Positions 7,257 through 16,017 of a DNA stretch of 64,000 nucleotides are shown piece after piece. Both the position numbers and the translations under genes were made by a program. The first letter of the stretch is position 1. Every line of letters starts with the position of its first letter. The notes below the pieces were generated by a model that ran no database searches, was not told the origin of the DNA, and worked only from the letters and a program-made list of their open reading frames with translations. Source of the stretch: DAIPKP01 sp964545875 (GTDB lineage Bacteria > Synergistota > Synergistia > Synergistales > Aminiphilaceae); assembly GCA_964545875.1 (NCBI GenBank), contig CAZJHH010000003.1:248001-312000 (forward strand). Reading direction: 5' to 3'.

Positions 7257-8456
7257 ATGCTGCAGCAGTGGGCGGAGCAGGTAGTGCGGGATGCCTCGGA
7301 GATCATCGGTCACGACGTGCTGATTACGGATCGGGAGGGGAGTATCGTAGCCTCCAGCGAGCCTTCCCGGGTGGGAACCCTGCACACGCCTTCCGTCAAG
7401 GTGCTCCGCACTCGGCAGACCCTCTATACCACCCCCGAGGAGGCCGCGGTAATGATCGGGGTCTATCCGGGCATAACCCTTCCCATCGAGCACGGGGGCC
7501 GGGTGGTGGGAAGCATTGCCATCGCGGGCCCTCCCGAAGAGGTGGGAAAGTTCGGAGAGCTCGTGCGCCGTCAGGCGGAGCTCTATCTCCGGGAAAAAAC
7601 CCTGGCGGAATCCCGGGTGCTTCTGGAACGGGCGGTGGAGGAACTGGTGCAGGAGGTGGCGTTCTTTGATTCCGAGGAACACAGCGAGGAGGCCCTTCTC
7701 TACCGGGCCCGGGAACTCGGCTTCGATCTGGAGGGAACCCGGGTTGCCCTGGCGATGCAGCTCGTATCGCCGCTTCGGGAAATGGCGGGGGAGGAGCGGC
7801 TTTCTCTGCTGCTCCGGGAACGGGGGTTTTCCTTTCAAAGCCTTCGGGAAAGATTGGTGGGTCTGGTGGAGCGGATCTTTTCCCCCGCCTTCGCTCCCGG
7901 AGCCTTCTGCGGCAAGGAGCGGTTTCTTCTCTTCAAACCCTTTCTCGCCGAGCGGGAGGAGCCCCTGGAATATGCCCGGCTTCTCCAGCAGTGCTCCTCT
8001 CTGGCGGAACTCTGCAGAGACAGGGACATCCCTCTTGCCATCGGGGTGGGCACTCCGGGACACGGTATAGGAAACCTCGCCCGGTCCAGCCGGGAGGCCC
8101 TCCGGGCCCTGCGGATCGCCGGAGGAAAGCCGGGAATTTTCGAATACCGCAAGCTCCTCCTGGAAGATCTGCTGAAAGGCATGCCTTCCAAAAGGCGTCA
8201 GGATTTCGTAAAACGCATTCTCGCCCCCCTGGAGGGGCGGGGGGATGCGGAGGAGCTTCGGGAAACCTTTCTTCTCTGGTGGAGCTATCCCAACCGCCCC
8301 GGAGAAGTGGCGAAGAAGATGCATCTTCACCGGAACACCGTATCCCTGCGGCTGGAAAAGCTTGGAAATCTGGTGGGGCTGGATTTGCGGGACTTCCGCC
8401 AGGGGGTGCTGCTCTATCTGGCGTATCTTGCGGCGGAAGAAGAGAGCCCGCGGTAA
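7257..8456 (+). CDS. CdaR/PucR-type transcriptional regulator
   Basis: 399 residues. The N-terminal 130 residues resemble the sugar-diacid recognition domain (IIGHDVLITDREGSIVASS, then ITLPIEHGGRVVGSIAIAGP), and the C-terminal region around residues 350-390 has the PucR-type helix-turn-helix (MHLHRNTVSLRLEKLG). The middle region resembles the linker seen in CdaR proteins. Such proteins usually activate divergent catabolic genes when bound to a small acid. It is divergent from grdEBX, so the simplest reading is that it senses the substrate of that component B and controls the operon. GAGGAGAGGGG precedes the ATG. Confidence 0.88.
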   Translation: MLQQWAEQVVRDASEIIGHDVLITDREGSIVASSEPSRVGTLHTPSVKVLRTRQTLYTTPEEAAVMIGVYPGITLPIEHGGRVVGSIAIAGPPEEVGKFGELVRRQAELYLREKTLAESRVLLERAVEELVQEVAFFDSEEHSEEALLYRARELGFDLEGTRVALAMQLVSPLREMAGEERLSLLLRERGFSFQSLRERLVGLVERIFSPAFAPGAFCGKERFLLFKPFLAEREEPLEYARLLQQCSSLAELCRDRDIPLAIGVGTPGHGIGNLARSSREALRALRIAGGKPGIFEYRKLLLEDLLKGMPSKRRQDFVKRILAPLEGRGDAEELRETFLLWWSYPNRPGEVAKKMHLHRNTVSLRLEKLGNLVGLDLRDFRQGVLLYLAYLAAEEESPR

Positions 8457-8475
8457 GCGCGGTAAGCGCGGTAAG
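8449..8475 (+). repeat. Three tandem 9-bp repeats
   Basis: Three perfect copies of CGCGGTAAG run head to tail; the first contains the TAA stop of the CdaR-type gene. Possibly the result of slippage; no function suggested. Confidence 0.7.
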
Positions 8476-8521
8476 GTGGAGGAACCTTTCCGGTGTGGGA
8501 TTGAACGAAGCGGAAATATGC

Positions 8522-8871
8522 GAGAGAGCGGGGCGTAAGCCGGGTTCTGTCGTGCGCAGTCATTTATCTGGGATGCGATTTACACCGCACCTCGAGCGAT
8601 CGTACCCGGGGGTCAGCGGGCCGCCTCATCCCCCCCTATTCGATCTTGCTCCGGACGGGGTTTGCCTAGCCCATGAGTCACCCCATGGCTGGTGAGCTCT
8701 TACCTCGCCTTTTCACCCTTACCCCGGCTCGGAGAGCCTGGGCGGTATGTTTCTGTGGCACTTTCCTTAGGCTTGCGCCCACTGGACGTTATCCAGCGTC
8801 CTGCCCTGTGGAGCCCGGACTTTCCTCCCCCCTCGCCAGGCGAAGGGAGCGACTGCGAGCCCCGCTCTCCG
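8522..8871 (-). ncRNA. rnpB: RNase P RNA, bacterial type A
   Basis: On the minus strand, the RNA begins with GAGAGCGGGGC and ends with the complementary GCCCCGCTCTC, forming an 11-bp P1 helix. The universally conserved P4 region is present (GAGGAAAGTCCGGGCTCC near the 5' end and the ACAGAACCCGGCTTA segment near the 3' end), together with GGGTAAGGGTGAAA and the segment containing GGCAAACCCC. The length of about 350 bases is normal for type A. RNase P RNA cleaves the 5' leader from precursor tRNAs. A well-placed promoter lies immediately upstream. It is convergent with the CdaR-type gene, and no clear terminator was seen. Confidence 0.96.
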
Positions 8872-8879
8872 CGGAGCAC

Positions 8880-8908
8880 AGTATACCGTATATGGCGGGG
8901 AGAATCCA
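8880..8908 (-). promoter_or_regulatory. rnpB promoter
   Basis: Minus strand: TGGATT (8908-8903), a 17-base spacer and TATACT (8885-8880), which places the start about 7-9 bases later, at the 5' end of the P1 helix. Confidence 0.6.
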
Positions 8909-9000
8909 CGAGTTTCGGAAAGAATTTTTCCCGAAAGCTCCGGAGAAAAGAAGCAGGAGGGAAGAGGGGGAAATATTTTTCGGGAAAGTGCCTTTTTTCT

Positions 9001-9030
9001 TTGCTTTTTTCCGGGCATAGCGGGTATAAT
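9001..9030 (+). promoter_or_regulatory. Promoter for buk (first copy)
   Basis: TTGCTT and TATAAT with an 18-base spacer. It is 320 bases upstream of the buk start, leaving a long leader. Confidence 0.65.
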
Positions 9031-9051
9031 AAAAAAGGTCATCTTTTTCCC

Positions 9052-9350
9052 GACTGCGATTTCGGAGAACTCTTCGCAAATTCTCCGGAAAAACGGGAAA
9101 AAAAGAAAAAGTGGGGATTTTCAGATATTCCAAAAAAATTCTGCAAGGAGCGGGTTTTTCGTGGATCAGGCGGTAAAGAAATGCTGTATCTTCCGTCAGA
9201 AGCGTCGGAGTTTCCGGAAGGAGAGGGCTCTCTTCTTCGGAATTCCTTACCGTACCTGCATATTGCCGCAGCTTTTTTCCCTTTGTTCGTGTATCCACCC
9301 CGGGGCGTAAGCCCCGTTTTTTATTGCATGCAAAAAGGAGGCCCTTTCTT
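9052..9350 (+). promoter_or_regulatory. Structured leader of buk with a terminator-like hairpin before the ribosome-binding site
   Basis: The leader can form a 7-bp stem, CGGAGAA with TTCTCCG (about 9061-9085), inside an outer CCCG/CGGG pairing. At 9301-9322, CGGGGC-GTAA-GCCCCG is followed by six T's, a complete intrinsic terminator just 11 bases before the AAGGAGG of buk. A 49-codon GTG ORF (9161-9310) with AAGGAG upstream ends with its TAA in the loop of that terminator. Together this looks like attenuation control, but no known riboswitch was recognised. Confidence 0.5.
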
Positions 9351-10436
9351 ATGGAGTCTATTCTTGCCATCAATCCCGGTTCCACCAGCACCAAAATAGC
9401 CTGGTTCCAGGGGGAGCAGGAGTTTTGGAGAGAAACCCTCTCCCATGCCGCGGAAGATCTCGAACAGTATCTTTCCGTGGTGGATCAGTTTCCCTTCCGC
9501 ATGCGGGAGGTGGAGCGCGTGGTCCGGGAGCGGGGGTACGATCTGGATAGCCTGGACTGCGTGGTGGGCCGGGGGGGCATCGTGGAGCCCATCGAAAGCG
9601 GCACCTATGCCGTGGGGGATCTTCTTCTGCGGCATCTCCAGCGGGGCAAGCCCTGGGAGCACGCTTCGAACCTCGGGGGGATCCTGGCCCGCTCCCTTGG
9701 AGAGCCCCGGAACATTCCCTTTTTCATCGTGGATCCCGTATCGGTGGACGAGCTGGACCCCGTAGCCCGCATCACGGGATTGCCCGAGCTTCCCAAGGGT
9801 TCCCTGGTGCACGCCCTCAACATCAAGGCCACCGCCCGCCGGGCCGCCAGAGATCTTGGCAAGCCCATGGAGGAATGCAACTTCGTGGTGGCTCATCTGG
9901 GAGGGGGCATCTCGGTCTGTGCCCATCGAAGGGGGCGCATCTGCGACGTGAACAATGCCAACGAAATGGGCTGTTTCTCCCCCGAACGAGCCGGAGGAGT
10001 CCCCGCGGGGGGGCTTGTGGAACTCTGCTTCCGGGAGGGGGCATCCCTGGGGGAGGTGCGGACCTCTCTGGTTCGAAGAGGGGGGCTGGTGGGCTATCTC
10101 GGCACCAGCGATCTCCGGGAGGTGAAAAAGCGCATTTCCCTGGGAGATTCCAAGGCTCTTGAAGCTTACCGGGCCATGGCCTGGCAGGTGGCCCGGGATA
10201 TCGGAGCCTATGCGGTGCCTCTGGAAGGAAAAATTCACGCCATCCTCCTTACCGGAGGCATGGCTCACGACGAAGAATTCTGCCGAAGCATCATTCAGAA
10301 GGTGCAGTGGATTGCCCCGGTGCTGCTCTATCCGGGGGAGGACGAAATGCGGGCCCTTGCGGAGGGCGCTCTCCGGGTTCTCCGGGGAGAAGAGAAGGCG
10401 AAGCAATACGAAGATCAGATTGCATGGGAGGAATAG
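9351..10436 (+). CDS. buk: Butyrate kinase, copy 1
   Basis: 361 residues. It belongs to the acetate/propionate/butyrate kinase (ASKHA) family: AINPGSTSTKIA forms the first phosphate loop, CVVGRGG, HLGGGISVCAH and LTGGMAH are further nucleotide- and substrate-binding motifs. It converts butyryl phosphate (or a branched or related acyl phosphate) and ADP to the acid and ATP, the last step of butyrate-type fermentation. The ATG at 9351 is chosen because AAGGAGG lies 10 bases upstream and the family N-terminus starts here. The ptb gene starts 2 bases after its stop. Confidence 0.93.
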   Translation: MESILAINPGSTSTKIAWFQGEQEFWRETLSHAAEDLEQYLSVVDQFPFRMREVERVVRERGYDLDSLDCVVGRGGIVEPIESGTYAVGDLLLRHLQRGKPWEHASNLGGILARSLGEPRNIPFFIVDPVSVDELDPVARITGLPELPKGSLVHALNIKATARRAARDLGKPMEECNFVVAHLGGGISVCAHRRGRICDVNNANEMGCFSPERAGGVPAGGLVELCFREGASLGEVRTSLVRRGGLVGYLGTSDLREVKKRISLGDSKALEAYRAMAWQVARDIGAYAVPLEGKIHAILLTGGMAHDEEFCRSIIQKVQWIAPVLLYPGEDEMRALAEGALRVLRGEEKAKQYEDQIAWEE

Positions 10437-10438
10437 AC

Positions 10439-11344
10439 GTGGGTTTTGCATCCCTGGATTTTCTTCTGGATCGTTCCCGCCGGGAGGGAGCCCCCAAGAG
10501 GCTCGCCCTGGCCTGTGCCAACGATGACGATGTGCTGATAGCTCTTGAAGAGGCCCGGAACCTGGGGCTGGTGGAGGCTATTCTGGTGGGGGATGGTGCC
10601 AAGATAGAAGCCTGCGCCGCCATGATCGGGGTGAATCTTTCCCCCTATCGGCTGGAGCACGCCCCTTCGGATGCCGCAGCTGCGGAGAGGGCGGTGCGCC
10701 TGGTTTCCTCGGGAGAGGCGGATCTCCTCATGAAGGGCATGGTGAAGACCGCGGTGCTTCTCAAGGCGGTGCTCAACAAGGAATGGGGCCTTCGGGGAAG
10801 CTCCATGCTCAGCCATCTCTTTCTCGTGGAAGTTCCCGGCATGAAGCGGGTCTTCGGCGTTACCGACGGAGGCATCAACATGTATCCGGACCTCAAGGGA
10901 AAGGCCACCATCCTCGAAAACGCCGTGGGGTGCTACCACAAGCTGGGAGAACCCTGCCCCAAGGTGGCCGTCCTGGCGGCGGTGGAGGTGGTGAACCCGG
11001 ACATGCCCGCCACTCTCGATGCGGCGGCCCTGGCTCAGATGAACCGGCGGGGACAGATCAAGGGATGCCTGGTGGATGGTCCCCTGGCGCTGGATAACGC
11101 CGTAAGCCCCGAATCCGCCCGGCACAAGGGAATAGCCGGAGAGGTGCCGGGATATGCGGATATTCTTCTCGCTCCCAACATCGAAGCCTGCAACCTCTTC
11201 GCCAAGGCCATGTTCCACTATGCCGGGGCGGTGGGAGCGGGAACCATTCTCGGAGCCCGGAAGCCCCTGGTGCTTACCAGCCGCACGGACTCCGCCCGGA
11301 CAAAGCTTCTCTCCATAGCCCTCGGGGCGGCTCTCTCGGAATAG
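10439..11344 (+). CDS. ptb: Phosphate butyryltransferase, copy 1
   Basis: 301 residues from a GTG start at 10439, which has TGGGAGGA upstream. It is a member of the phosphate acetyl/butyryltransferase family: LMKGMVKTAVLLKAVLNKEWG, VNPDMPATLDAAALAQMN and VLTSRTDSARTK are typical. It converts acyl-CoA and phosphate to acyl phosphate for butyrate kinase. It directly follows buk copy 1 and is close in sequence to the second copy 230 bases downstream. Confidence 0.92.
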   Translation: MGFASLDFLLDRSRREGAPKRLALACANDDDVLIALEEARNLGLVEAILVGDGAKIEACAAMIGVNLSPYRLEHAPSDAAAAERAVRLVSSGEADLLMKGMVKTAVLLKAVLNKEWGLRGSSMLSHLFLVEVPGMKRVFGVTDGGINMYPDLKGKATILENAVGCYHKLGEPCPKVAVLAAVEVVNPDMPATLDAAALAQMNRRGQIKGCLVDGPLALDNAVSPESARHKGIAGEVPGYADILLAPNIEACNLFAKAMFHYAGAVGAGTILGARKPLVLTSRTDSARTKLLSIALGAALSE

Positions 11345-11576
11345 CTGAAGCGGATGCCCCGGTTTTGCCGCGGCCTTCCATGCGAAGGAGCGGACCTTTT
11401 CGGCGGAACACGAGAACATGTGACACCCGGAAGGTTCCGGTACGAAAAAGCGATTTCGGTTGCGGCGCCCCGCCAGAGGGGAGCTTTTCGCTAGCTTTTT
11501 CTCCTTTCCGGTTGTATAGTGTACGTGGTGTAAATGACATGCGGTATCTTTCACAAGCTCAAGGAGGTTTTTATTG

Positions 11577-12491
11577 ATGGAACAGATTCGTACCCTGACA
11601 CAGTTGCTGGAATACGCTCAGAAAGTTGGTCCCCGGAAAATCAGCGTGGCTCTCGCGGAGGATGCGGAGGTTCTCGAAGCGGTGGAAAACGCCCGAAAGA
11701 ACCGTATCGCCGACGCCTTTCTGGTGGGAAACGCCACCAAGCTCAAGGCGGTGGCGGAAGAGATCGGAGTGGACCTCGGCAACTACGAAGTGGTGGACGA
11801 GCAGGGGGGCGAAGCTGCCACGGCTCTCACCGCGGTGAAACTCGTTTCCGAGGGCAAGGCGGATATCTACATGAAGGGTATGATCAAAACCGCCAACTTT
11901 CTCCGGGGGCTTCTCAACAAGGAAGTGGGGCTTCGCTCGGGCTCCCTGGTATCTCACACCTACTTCCACGAAATCGACGACCGGATTCTCTTCATCTGCG
12001 ATCCCGCTTTCAACATGTATCCGGATCTCAACGACAAGGTGAAGATCGTCAATAACACGGTGCAGCTCGCCCATGCCTTCGGGGTGACCTGCCCCAAGGT
12101 GGCCGCCCTGGCGGCGGTGGAAGTGGTGAACCCGGATATGCCTGCCACTCTGGAGGCTGCCGCCATCTCCCAGATGAGCCGCCGGGGACAGATCAAGGGA
12201 TGTGTGGTGGATGGTCCCTTTGCGCTGGATAACGCCATCAGCGAAGAGTCCGCCAAGCACAAGGGCGTTACCGGAGAAGTGGCGGGAAGGGCGGACATTC
12301 TTCTGGTGCCGAACATCGACGCGGGGAATATGCTTGCCAAAGCCATGGTTTACTTCGCCAAGCTCAAAACCGCAGGCCTGGTGCTCGGCGCCAAGGCTCC
12401 GGTAATTCTCACCAGCCGCTCGGACTCCGCGGAGACCAAGCTCTACTCCATCGCCTCCGCCGTAGCCCTGGCGGCCCATCTGGGCAAGTAG
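11577..12491 (+). CDS. ptb: Phosphate butyryltransferase, copy 2
   Basis: 304 residues from the ATG at 11577, which has AAGGAGG nine bases upstream (a TTG directly before it is less likely). It shares long blocks with copy 1: MKGMIKTANFLRGLLNKEVG, VNPDMPATLEAAAISQMS, RRGQIKG, VVDGPFALDNAIS and ILTSRSDSAETK. The preceding 230 bases contain a TATAGT at 11515-11520, but no good -35, so it may have its own weak promoter. It ends just before an intrinsic terminator, so it should be a separate unit from buk copy 2. Confidence 0.92.
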   Translation: MEQIRTLTQLLEYAQKVGPRKISVALAEDAEVLEAVENARKNRIADAFLVGNATKLKAVAEEIGVDLGNYEVVDEQGGEAATALTAVKLVSEGKADIYMKGMIKTANFLRGLLNKEVGLRSGSLVSHTYFHEIDDRILFICDPAFNMYPDLNDKVKIVNNTVQLAHAFGVTCPKVAALAAVEVVNPDMPATLEAAAISQMSRRGQIKGCVVDGPFALDNAISEESAKHKGVTGEVAGRADILLVPNIDAGNMLAKAMVYFAKLKTAGLVLGAKAPVILTSRSDSAETKLYSIASAVALAAHLGK

Positions 12492-12514
12492 CCGGATTCT
12501 CCTGGTTTACCTCG

Positions 12515-12540
12515 GGACCGCCTTCGGGCGGTCCTTTTTT
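12515..12540 (+). terminator. Intrinsic terminator
   Basis: GGACCGCC-TTCG-GGCGGTCC followed by six T's, 24 bases after ptb copy 2. Confidence 0.93.
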
Positions 12541-12620
12541 CCCCTCTTCTCCGAAAATTCAAGGTTTTGTTATCGGAACTGCCCGAAAGGTTTTTGTGAT
12601 AAAGCTGAAGGAGGACTTTC

Positions 12621-13691
12621 ATGGATTCCCATACCATTCTTGCGGTCAATCCCGGATCCACCAGCACCAAAATCGCGGTCTTCCGGGATAACGACGAGAT
12701 CATGACCGACACCCAGCGGTACGACACCTCGGTGATTCAGCAGTTCAAGGGCATTATGGATCAGGAGGATTTCCGGTACGAGGAAATTCTCAAGGCCCTC
12801 CGGGCTCATGATATCTCCCTGGATGACCTGGATTGCGTGGTGGGCCGGGGAGGGCTTCTCAGGCCCATTCCCGGAGGCACCTACGCCGTGGGGGAGGCCA
12901 TGCTGGACGATCTGCGGAGCTGCCGCTACGGAGCTCATGCGAGCAATCTCGGAGCTCCCCTGGCGCTTCGCCTTGGCGGGGGCAAGCCCGCCTACATCGT
13001 GGATCCCGTGGTGGTGGACGAAATGGTTCCCGAAGCGCGTCTTTCAGGGCATCCGGACATCCCCCGGATCTCCATTTTTCACGCCCTCAATCAGAAGGCC
13101 GTGGGATATCGGGCCGCCCGGGAGGTGGGCATTCCTTACGAAGAGGCCCATTTCGTCATCGCCCACATGGGAGGCGGCATCTCCGTGGGGGCCCACCGCA
13201 AGGGACGGGTGGTGGACGTGAACAATGCCCTGGACGGAGACGGCCCCTTCTCTCCCGAGCGGGCGGGGTCTCTCCCCTCGGGAGAGCTTGCAAAGCTCTG
13301 CTTTAGCGGCACCTGCACCTACGAGGAGCTTCGGAAAAAACTCGTGGGCCAAGGGGGCATGGTGGCCCATCTCGGCACCAACGACCTCCGGGAGGCGGGA
13401 AAGCGCGTGGCCCAAGGAGATGCGAAGGCGGAACTCGTGGTGGATGCCATGGCCTATCAGGTGGCCAAGGAGATCGGCTCTCGGGCGGTGGCCCTGGAGG
13501 GGCGCATGGACGCCATTGTTCTTACGGGAGGCCTCGCCTACGGTGAGGACTTCGTGCGGCGCATCCGCCGCCGCATCGACTGGATGGGAAAGGTTCTCGT
13601 CTATCCCGGAGAGGATGAAATGCGGGCCCTCGCCGAGGGAGGTCTGCGGGTTCTCCGGGGAGAGGAAGAACCCCGGAGCTACGGAGGTTAG
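12621..13691 (+). CDS. buk: Butyrate kinase, copy 2
   Basis: 356 residues with the same landmarks as copy 1 (AVNPGSTSTKIAV, CVVGRGGLL, HMGGGISVGAH, LTGGLAYG). AAGGAGG is well placed before the ATG. The gene is downstream of a terminator, so it needs its own promoter; I see no strong one in the 80-base gap. Its frame ends 3 bases before a 2-hydroxyacid dehydrogenase. The order buk-ptb / ptb-buk suggests two acyl phosphate modules with different chain-length or branched preference; that is inference. Confidence 0.93.
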   Translation: MDSHTILAVNPGSTSTKIAVFRDNDEIMTDTQRYDTSVIQQFKGIMDQEDFRYEEILKALRAHDISLDDLDCVVGRGGLLRPIPGGTYAVGEAMLDDLRSCRYGAHASNLGAPLALRLGGGKPAYIVDPVVVDEMVPEARLSGHPDIPRISIFHALNQKAVGYRAAREVGIPYEEAHFVIAHMGGGISVGAHRKGRVVDVNNALDGDGPFSPERAGSLPSGELAKLCFSGTCTYEELRKKLVGQGGMVAHLGTNDLREAGKRVAQGDAKAELVVDAMAYQVAKEIGSRAVALEGRMDAIVLTGGLAYGEDFVRRIRRRIDWMGKVLVYPGEDEMRALAEGGLRVLRGEEEPRSYGG

Positions 13692-13694
13692 ATC

Positions 13695-14648
13695 ATGAAA
13701 ATAGCCCTTCTCGAACCTCTCGGAGTGGATGCGCCCACCCTCGAAAACCTTCTGGAGCCCCTCCGGAAGCGGGGGCACCAAGTGGAAAGCTGGAATGTTG
13801 CTCCCGGGGATACCGGAGAAATTCTCCGGCGTGCCCGGGGAGCCCGGGCTCTCATTATCGCCAATATGCCCCTCCCCGAGGAGGTTATCCGGGAGCTTCC
13901 GGATCTGGAAATGCTTTCCGTGGCCTTTACCGGGGTGGATCACGTGGGGCTGGGAGCCTGTAAAGACCGGCATATCCGGGTCTGCAACGCTGCGGGATAC
14001 GCCACGGAAGCCACCGCGGAGATGGCCCTGCTGCTCATATTAGGCTCCCTGCGCCTTGCAGGGGCATGCCACCATGCGGTGCTGCAGGGGCAAACCCGGC
14101 AGGGCCTTCTGGGGAGGGAACTCACCGGAAAGACCGTGGGCATTCTCGGTACCGGAGCCATCGGGCTCCGGCTGGCGGAGCTGCTCCTTTCCTTCGGCTG
14201 CACCCTTCTCGGCTATAGCCGCAGCGAGCACCTTCACGCCCGGGAGCTCGGCATCACCTACGTACCTCTGGAAAAACTCCTTCGGGAAAGCTCCGTAGTT
14301 TCCGTACATCTTCCCCTTACGGAAGAAACCCGGGGGCTTCTGGGGGAGAAGGAAATCGCCCTCATGAAGCCCGAGGCGGTGCTGGTGAACGCCGCCCGGG
14401 GCCCCGTGGTGGATTCCCGGGCCCTGGCGAAGGCTCTGGAGGATGGGCGCCTGGGGGCGGCGGGAATCGACGTCTTCGAAACGGAGCCCCCCATAGACGC
14501 AAACCATCCTCTTCTTGGGGCTCCCCGGGTCTTTCTGGCCCCCCACGTGGGATTCTTCACCCGAGAGGCTCTGGCGAGCCGGGCCCGGATGGTGGTGGAA
14601 AACATTCTCGCCTGGGAGGACGGCATTCCCCGCAACGTGATTCTCTAG
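13695..14648 (+). CDS. D-isomer-specific 2-hydroxyacid dehydrogenase
   Basis: 317 residues. Rossmann motif GILGTGAIGLRLAE (about 150-163), then the catalytic triad of the family: Arg in VNAARGPVV, Glu in DVFETEPP, and His in APHVGF. Such enzymes interconvert 2-oxo acids and D-2-hydroxy acids with NAD(P)H; substrate is unknown. The gene is 3 bases after buk copy 2, with GGAGG before the ATG, so they are co-transcribed. A role in disposing of reducing power from amino-acid-derived 2-oxo acids fits the setting. Confidence 0.88.
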   Translation: MKIALLEPLGVDAPTLENLLEPLRKRGHQVESWNVAPGDTGEILRRARGARALIIANMPLPEEVIRELPDLEMLSVAFTGVDHVGLGACKDRHIRVCNAAGYATEATAEMALLLILGSLRLAGACHHAVLQGQTRQGLLGRELTGKTVGILGTGAIGLRLAELLLSFGCTLLGYSRSEHLHARELGITYVPLEKLLRESSVVSVHLPLTEETRGLLGEKEIALMKPEAVLVNAARGPVVDSRALAKALEDGRLGAAGIDVFETEPPIDANHPLLGAPRVFLAPHVGFFTREALASRARMVVENILAWEDGIPRNVIL

Positions 14649-14990
14649 GAGTGGAAAGGCACGCCTCGGTACAACCGAACTGCTCGGCCCGGATCCATGC
14701 GTGTCGAGTCGATTTTTGAGATTTCCGGAGGTTGTCTTGTCGCGCTTCTTCATGCATGGCGGGATTTTTCCGGATATGTCCGCTCTCGGCAATGCCGGGG
14801 TATTCCGGTGACATGGTTGTTACAAAGAGGAGGTTCTCCGAAGAGGAAAACCTCCTCTTTTGGTGTATTATTTCCCTATGCCTTTCTCTCTTCTTCGCTC
14901 CCGGGCGAAGGGGCGGGAAAGCTCGCAAAACCTTCGAAGGATTTTCACGAACTCTTCGAATTCTTCACAACTCTTTGGGAGGTGACAGCC
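14649..14990 (+). other. Intergenic region holding one terminator
   Basis: About 340 bases separate the dehydrogenase gene from the next start. Apart from the hairpin at 14824-14861, no gene or clear promoter pair was found; a TATTAT near 14867 is a possible -10. Confidence 0.5.
14824..14861 (+). terminator. Intrinsic terminator
   Basis: AAAGAGGAGGTT and AACCTCCTCTTT pair around a 13-base loop, ending in a short T-run. It terminates the buk2-dehydrogenase unit. Confidence 0.7.
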
Positions 14991-15992
14991 ATGGCACAGT
15001 GCATCATAGGGCATAGGCGGCACGGAGGAAAAAGAGCCTGTTCCTGGATCGTTATTCTTGGAATTCTCGTCGGGGGAAACCTTCTTCTTCTAGGGAGAGA
15101 AGGAAATGCGGCCCCCCAGAGGATACCTCTCGCCACGGGGGATGTACTGATTCTCGGAGAACTTTCGGGCAACCCCCTTCAACCCTCGGCGAATCTCTTC
15201 CGGCGCTCCGGGCTTCCTTCCATGGGAAATCCTCAGGGAGCATCCTCGGGGGGGCTTCCCGGCTTTTCCGCGGCATCTCCTCCGGCATCTTCCGGATTGC
15301 CCGCCTTCGGCGGTGGGGGAACTGCTCCCGTCCAGCCCGGAGGGGCTCCCGTATCCACCAATCCTCTGGTTCCCCCCGCTCAGCCCGGAGGGGGCGCCCA
15401 AACGCTTCCCCTCATGGGATGGAAGCAGTACAACCTCACTCAGGCTTTCGGATACGACCGCACCATTACGGGATCCCTCGAATATCCCTCTTCCTGGCAG
15501 GCGAACCTGGACGTGTACAACCGGATGGTGGAGTTTTCGGATCCCCGGGGAACCGGGTTCTCCTGCACGGTGCTTCCCGGCATTATAGGGCAGTTCATGG
15601 CCGCCCAGGATCTGGCGGGGCAGCTTCTTTCGGTGCTGCAGCAATCCATGCCCAACCTCCAGATACTGCAGCAGCAGTTCAATGAAGATCCCACGGCGGC
15701 TCAATCCGGCATGATGGTAACCAAGGGACGGGTGATTCTCTCGGGGTATCTCGGCAATCTTCCCGTACAGGGTATGCTCATGACCTACGCCATGGCGGTG
15801 CCGGGTTCTCTCTTCGGTGCCGGGGCGGCGGTGCTCTGCCTTGCGCCGCATCAGCAGTTTCCCCAGGCGGTGCAAGAGTATTTCAACCGCATCATAGCCT
15901 CTTACGAAAAATCTCTGGGCATGGCCCGGTTCGGCGCGGGGACCGAGCAGGGGCTTTCCCAGGCGCTTCAGTCCGTTCTGGGGCAGCAGTAG
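14991..15992 (+). CDS. Exported protein with Gly/Pro/Ala-rich linker, upstream of CHAT protease
   Basis: 333 residues. The start at 14991 is chosen for the GGGAGGTG site and because the protein then begins with a basic N-region and a hydrophobic core (SWIVILGILVGGNLLLLG) ending near GNAA, a Sec signal peptide. Residues about 65-140 are a Gly/Pro/Ser/Ala-rich low-complexity linker. The folded C-terminal part starts with GSLEYPSSWQANLD and ends in YEKSLGMARFG, a pattern like DcrB/PsbP-fold proteins (inference). It is 26 bases upstream of the CHAT gene and has the same layout as the protein on the other side, so the three probably work together outside the cytoplasm. Function unknown. Confidence 0.7.
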   Translation: MAQCIIGHRRHGGKRACSWIVILGILVGGNLLLLGREGNAAPQRIPLATGDVLILGELSGNPLQPSANLFRRSGLPSMGNPQGASSGGLPGFSAASPPASSGLPAFGGGGTAPVQPGGAPVSTNPLVPPAQPGGGAQTLPLMGWKQYNLTQAFGYDRTITGSLEYPSSWQANLDVYNRMVEFSDPRGTGFSCTVLPGIIGQFMAAQDLAGQLLSVLQQSMPNLQILQQQFNEDPTAAQSGMMVTKGRVILSGYLGNLPVQGMLMTYAMAVPGSLFGAGAAVLCLAPHQQFPQAVQEYFNRIIASYEKSLGMARFGAGTEQGLSQALQSVLGQQ

Positions 15993-16017
15993 CGCGAAAG
16001 ATTTTCTCGGAAAGACC

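Noticed and set aside
8449..8475. CRISPR-like or tandem regulatory array
   Set aside because: Only three 9-bp direct repeats without spacers.
8692..9399. Plus-strand ORF across the rnpB 5' end and buk leader
   Set aside because: It overlaps the RNase P RNA and its promoter and shows no protein family; low-complexity translation.
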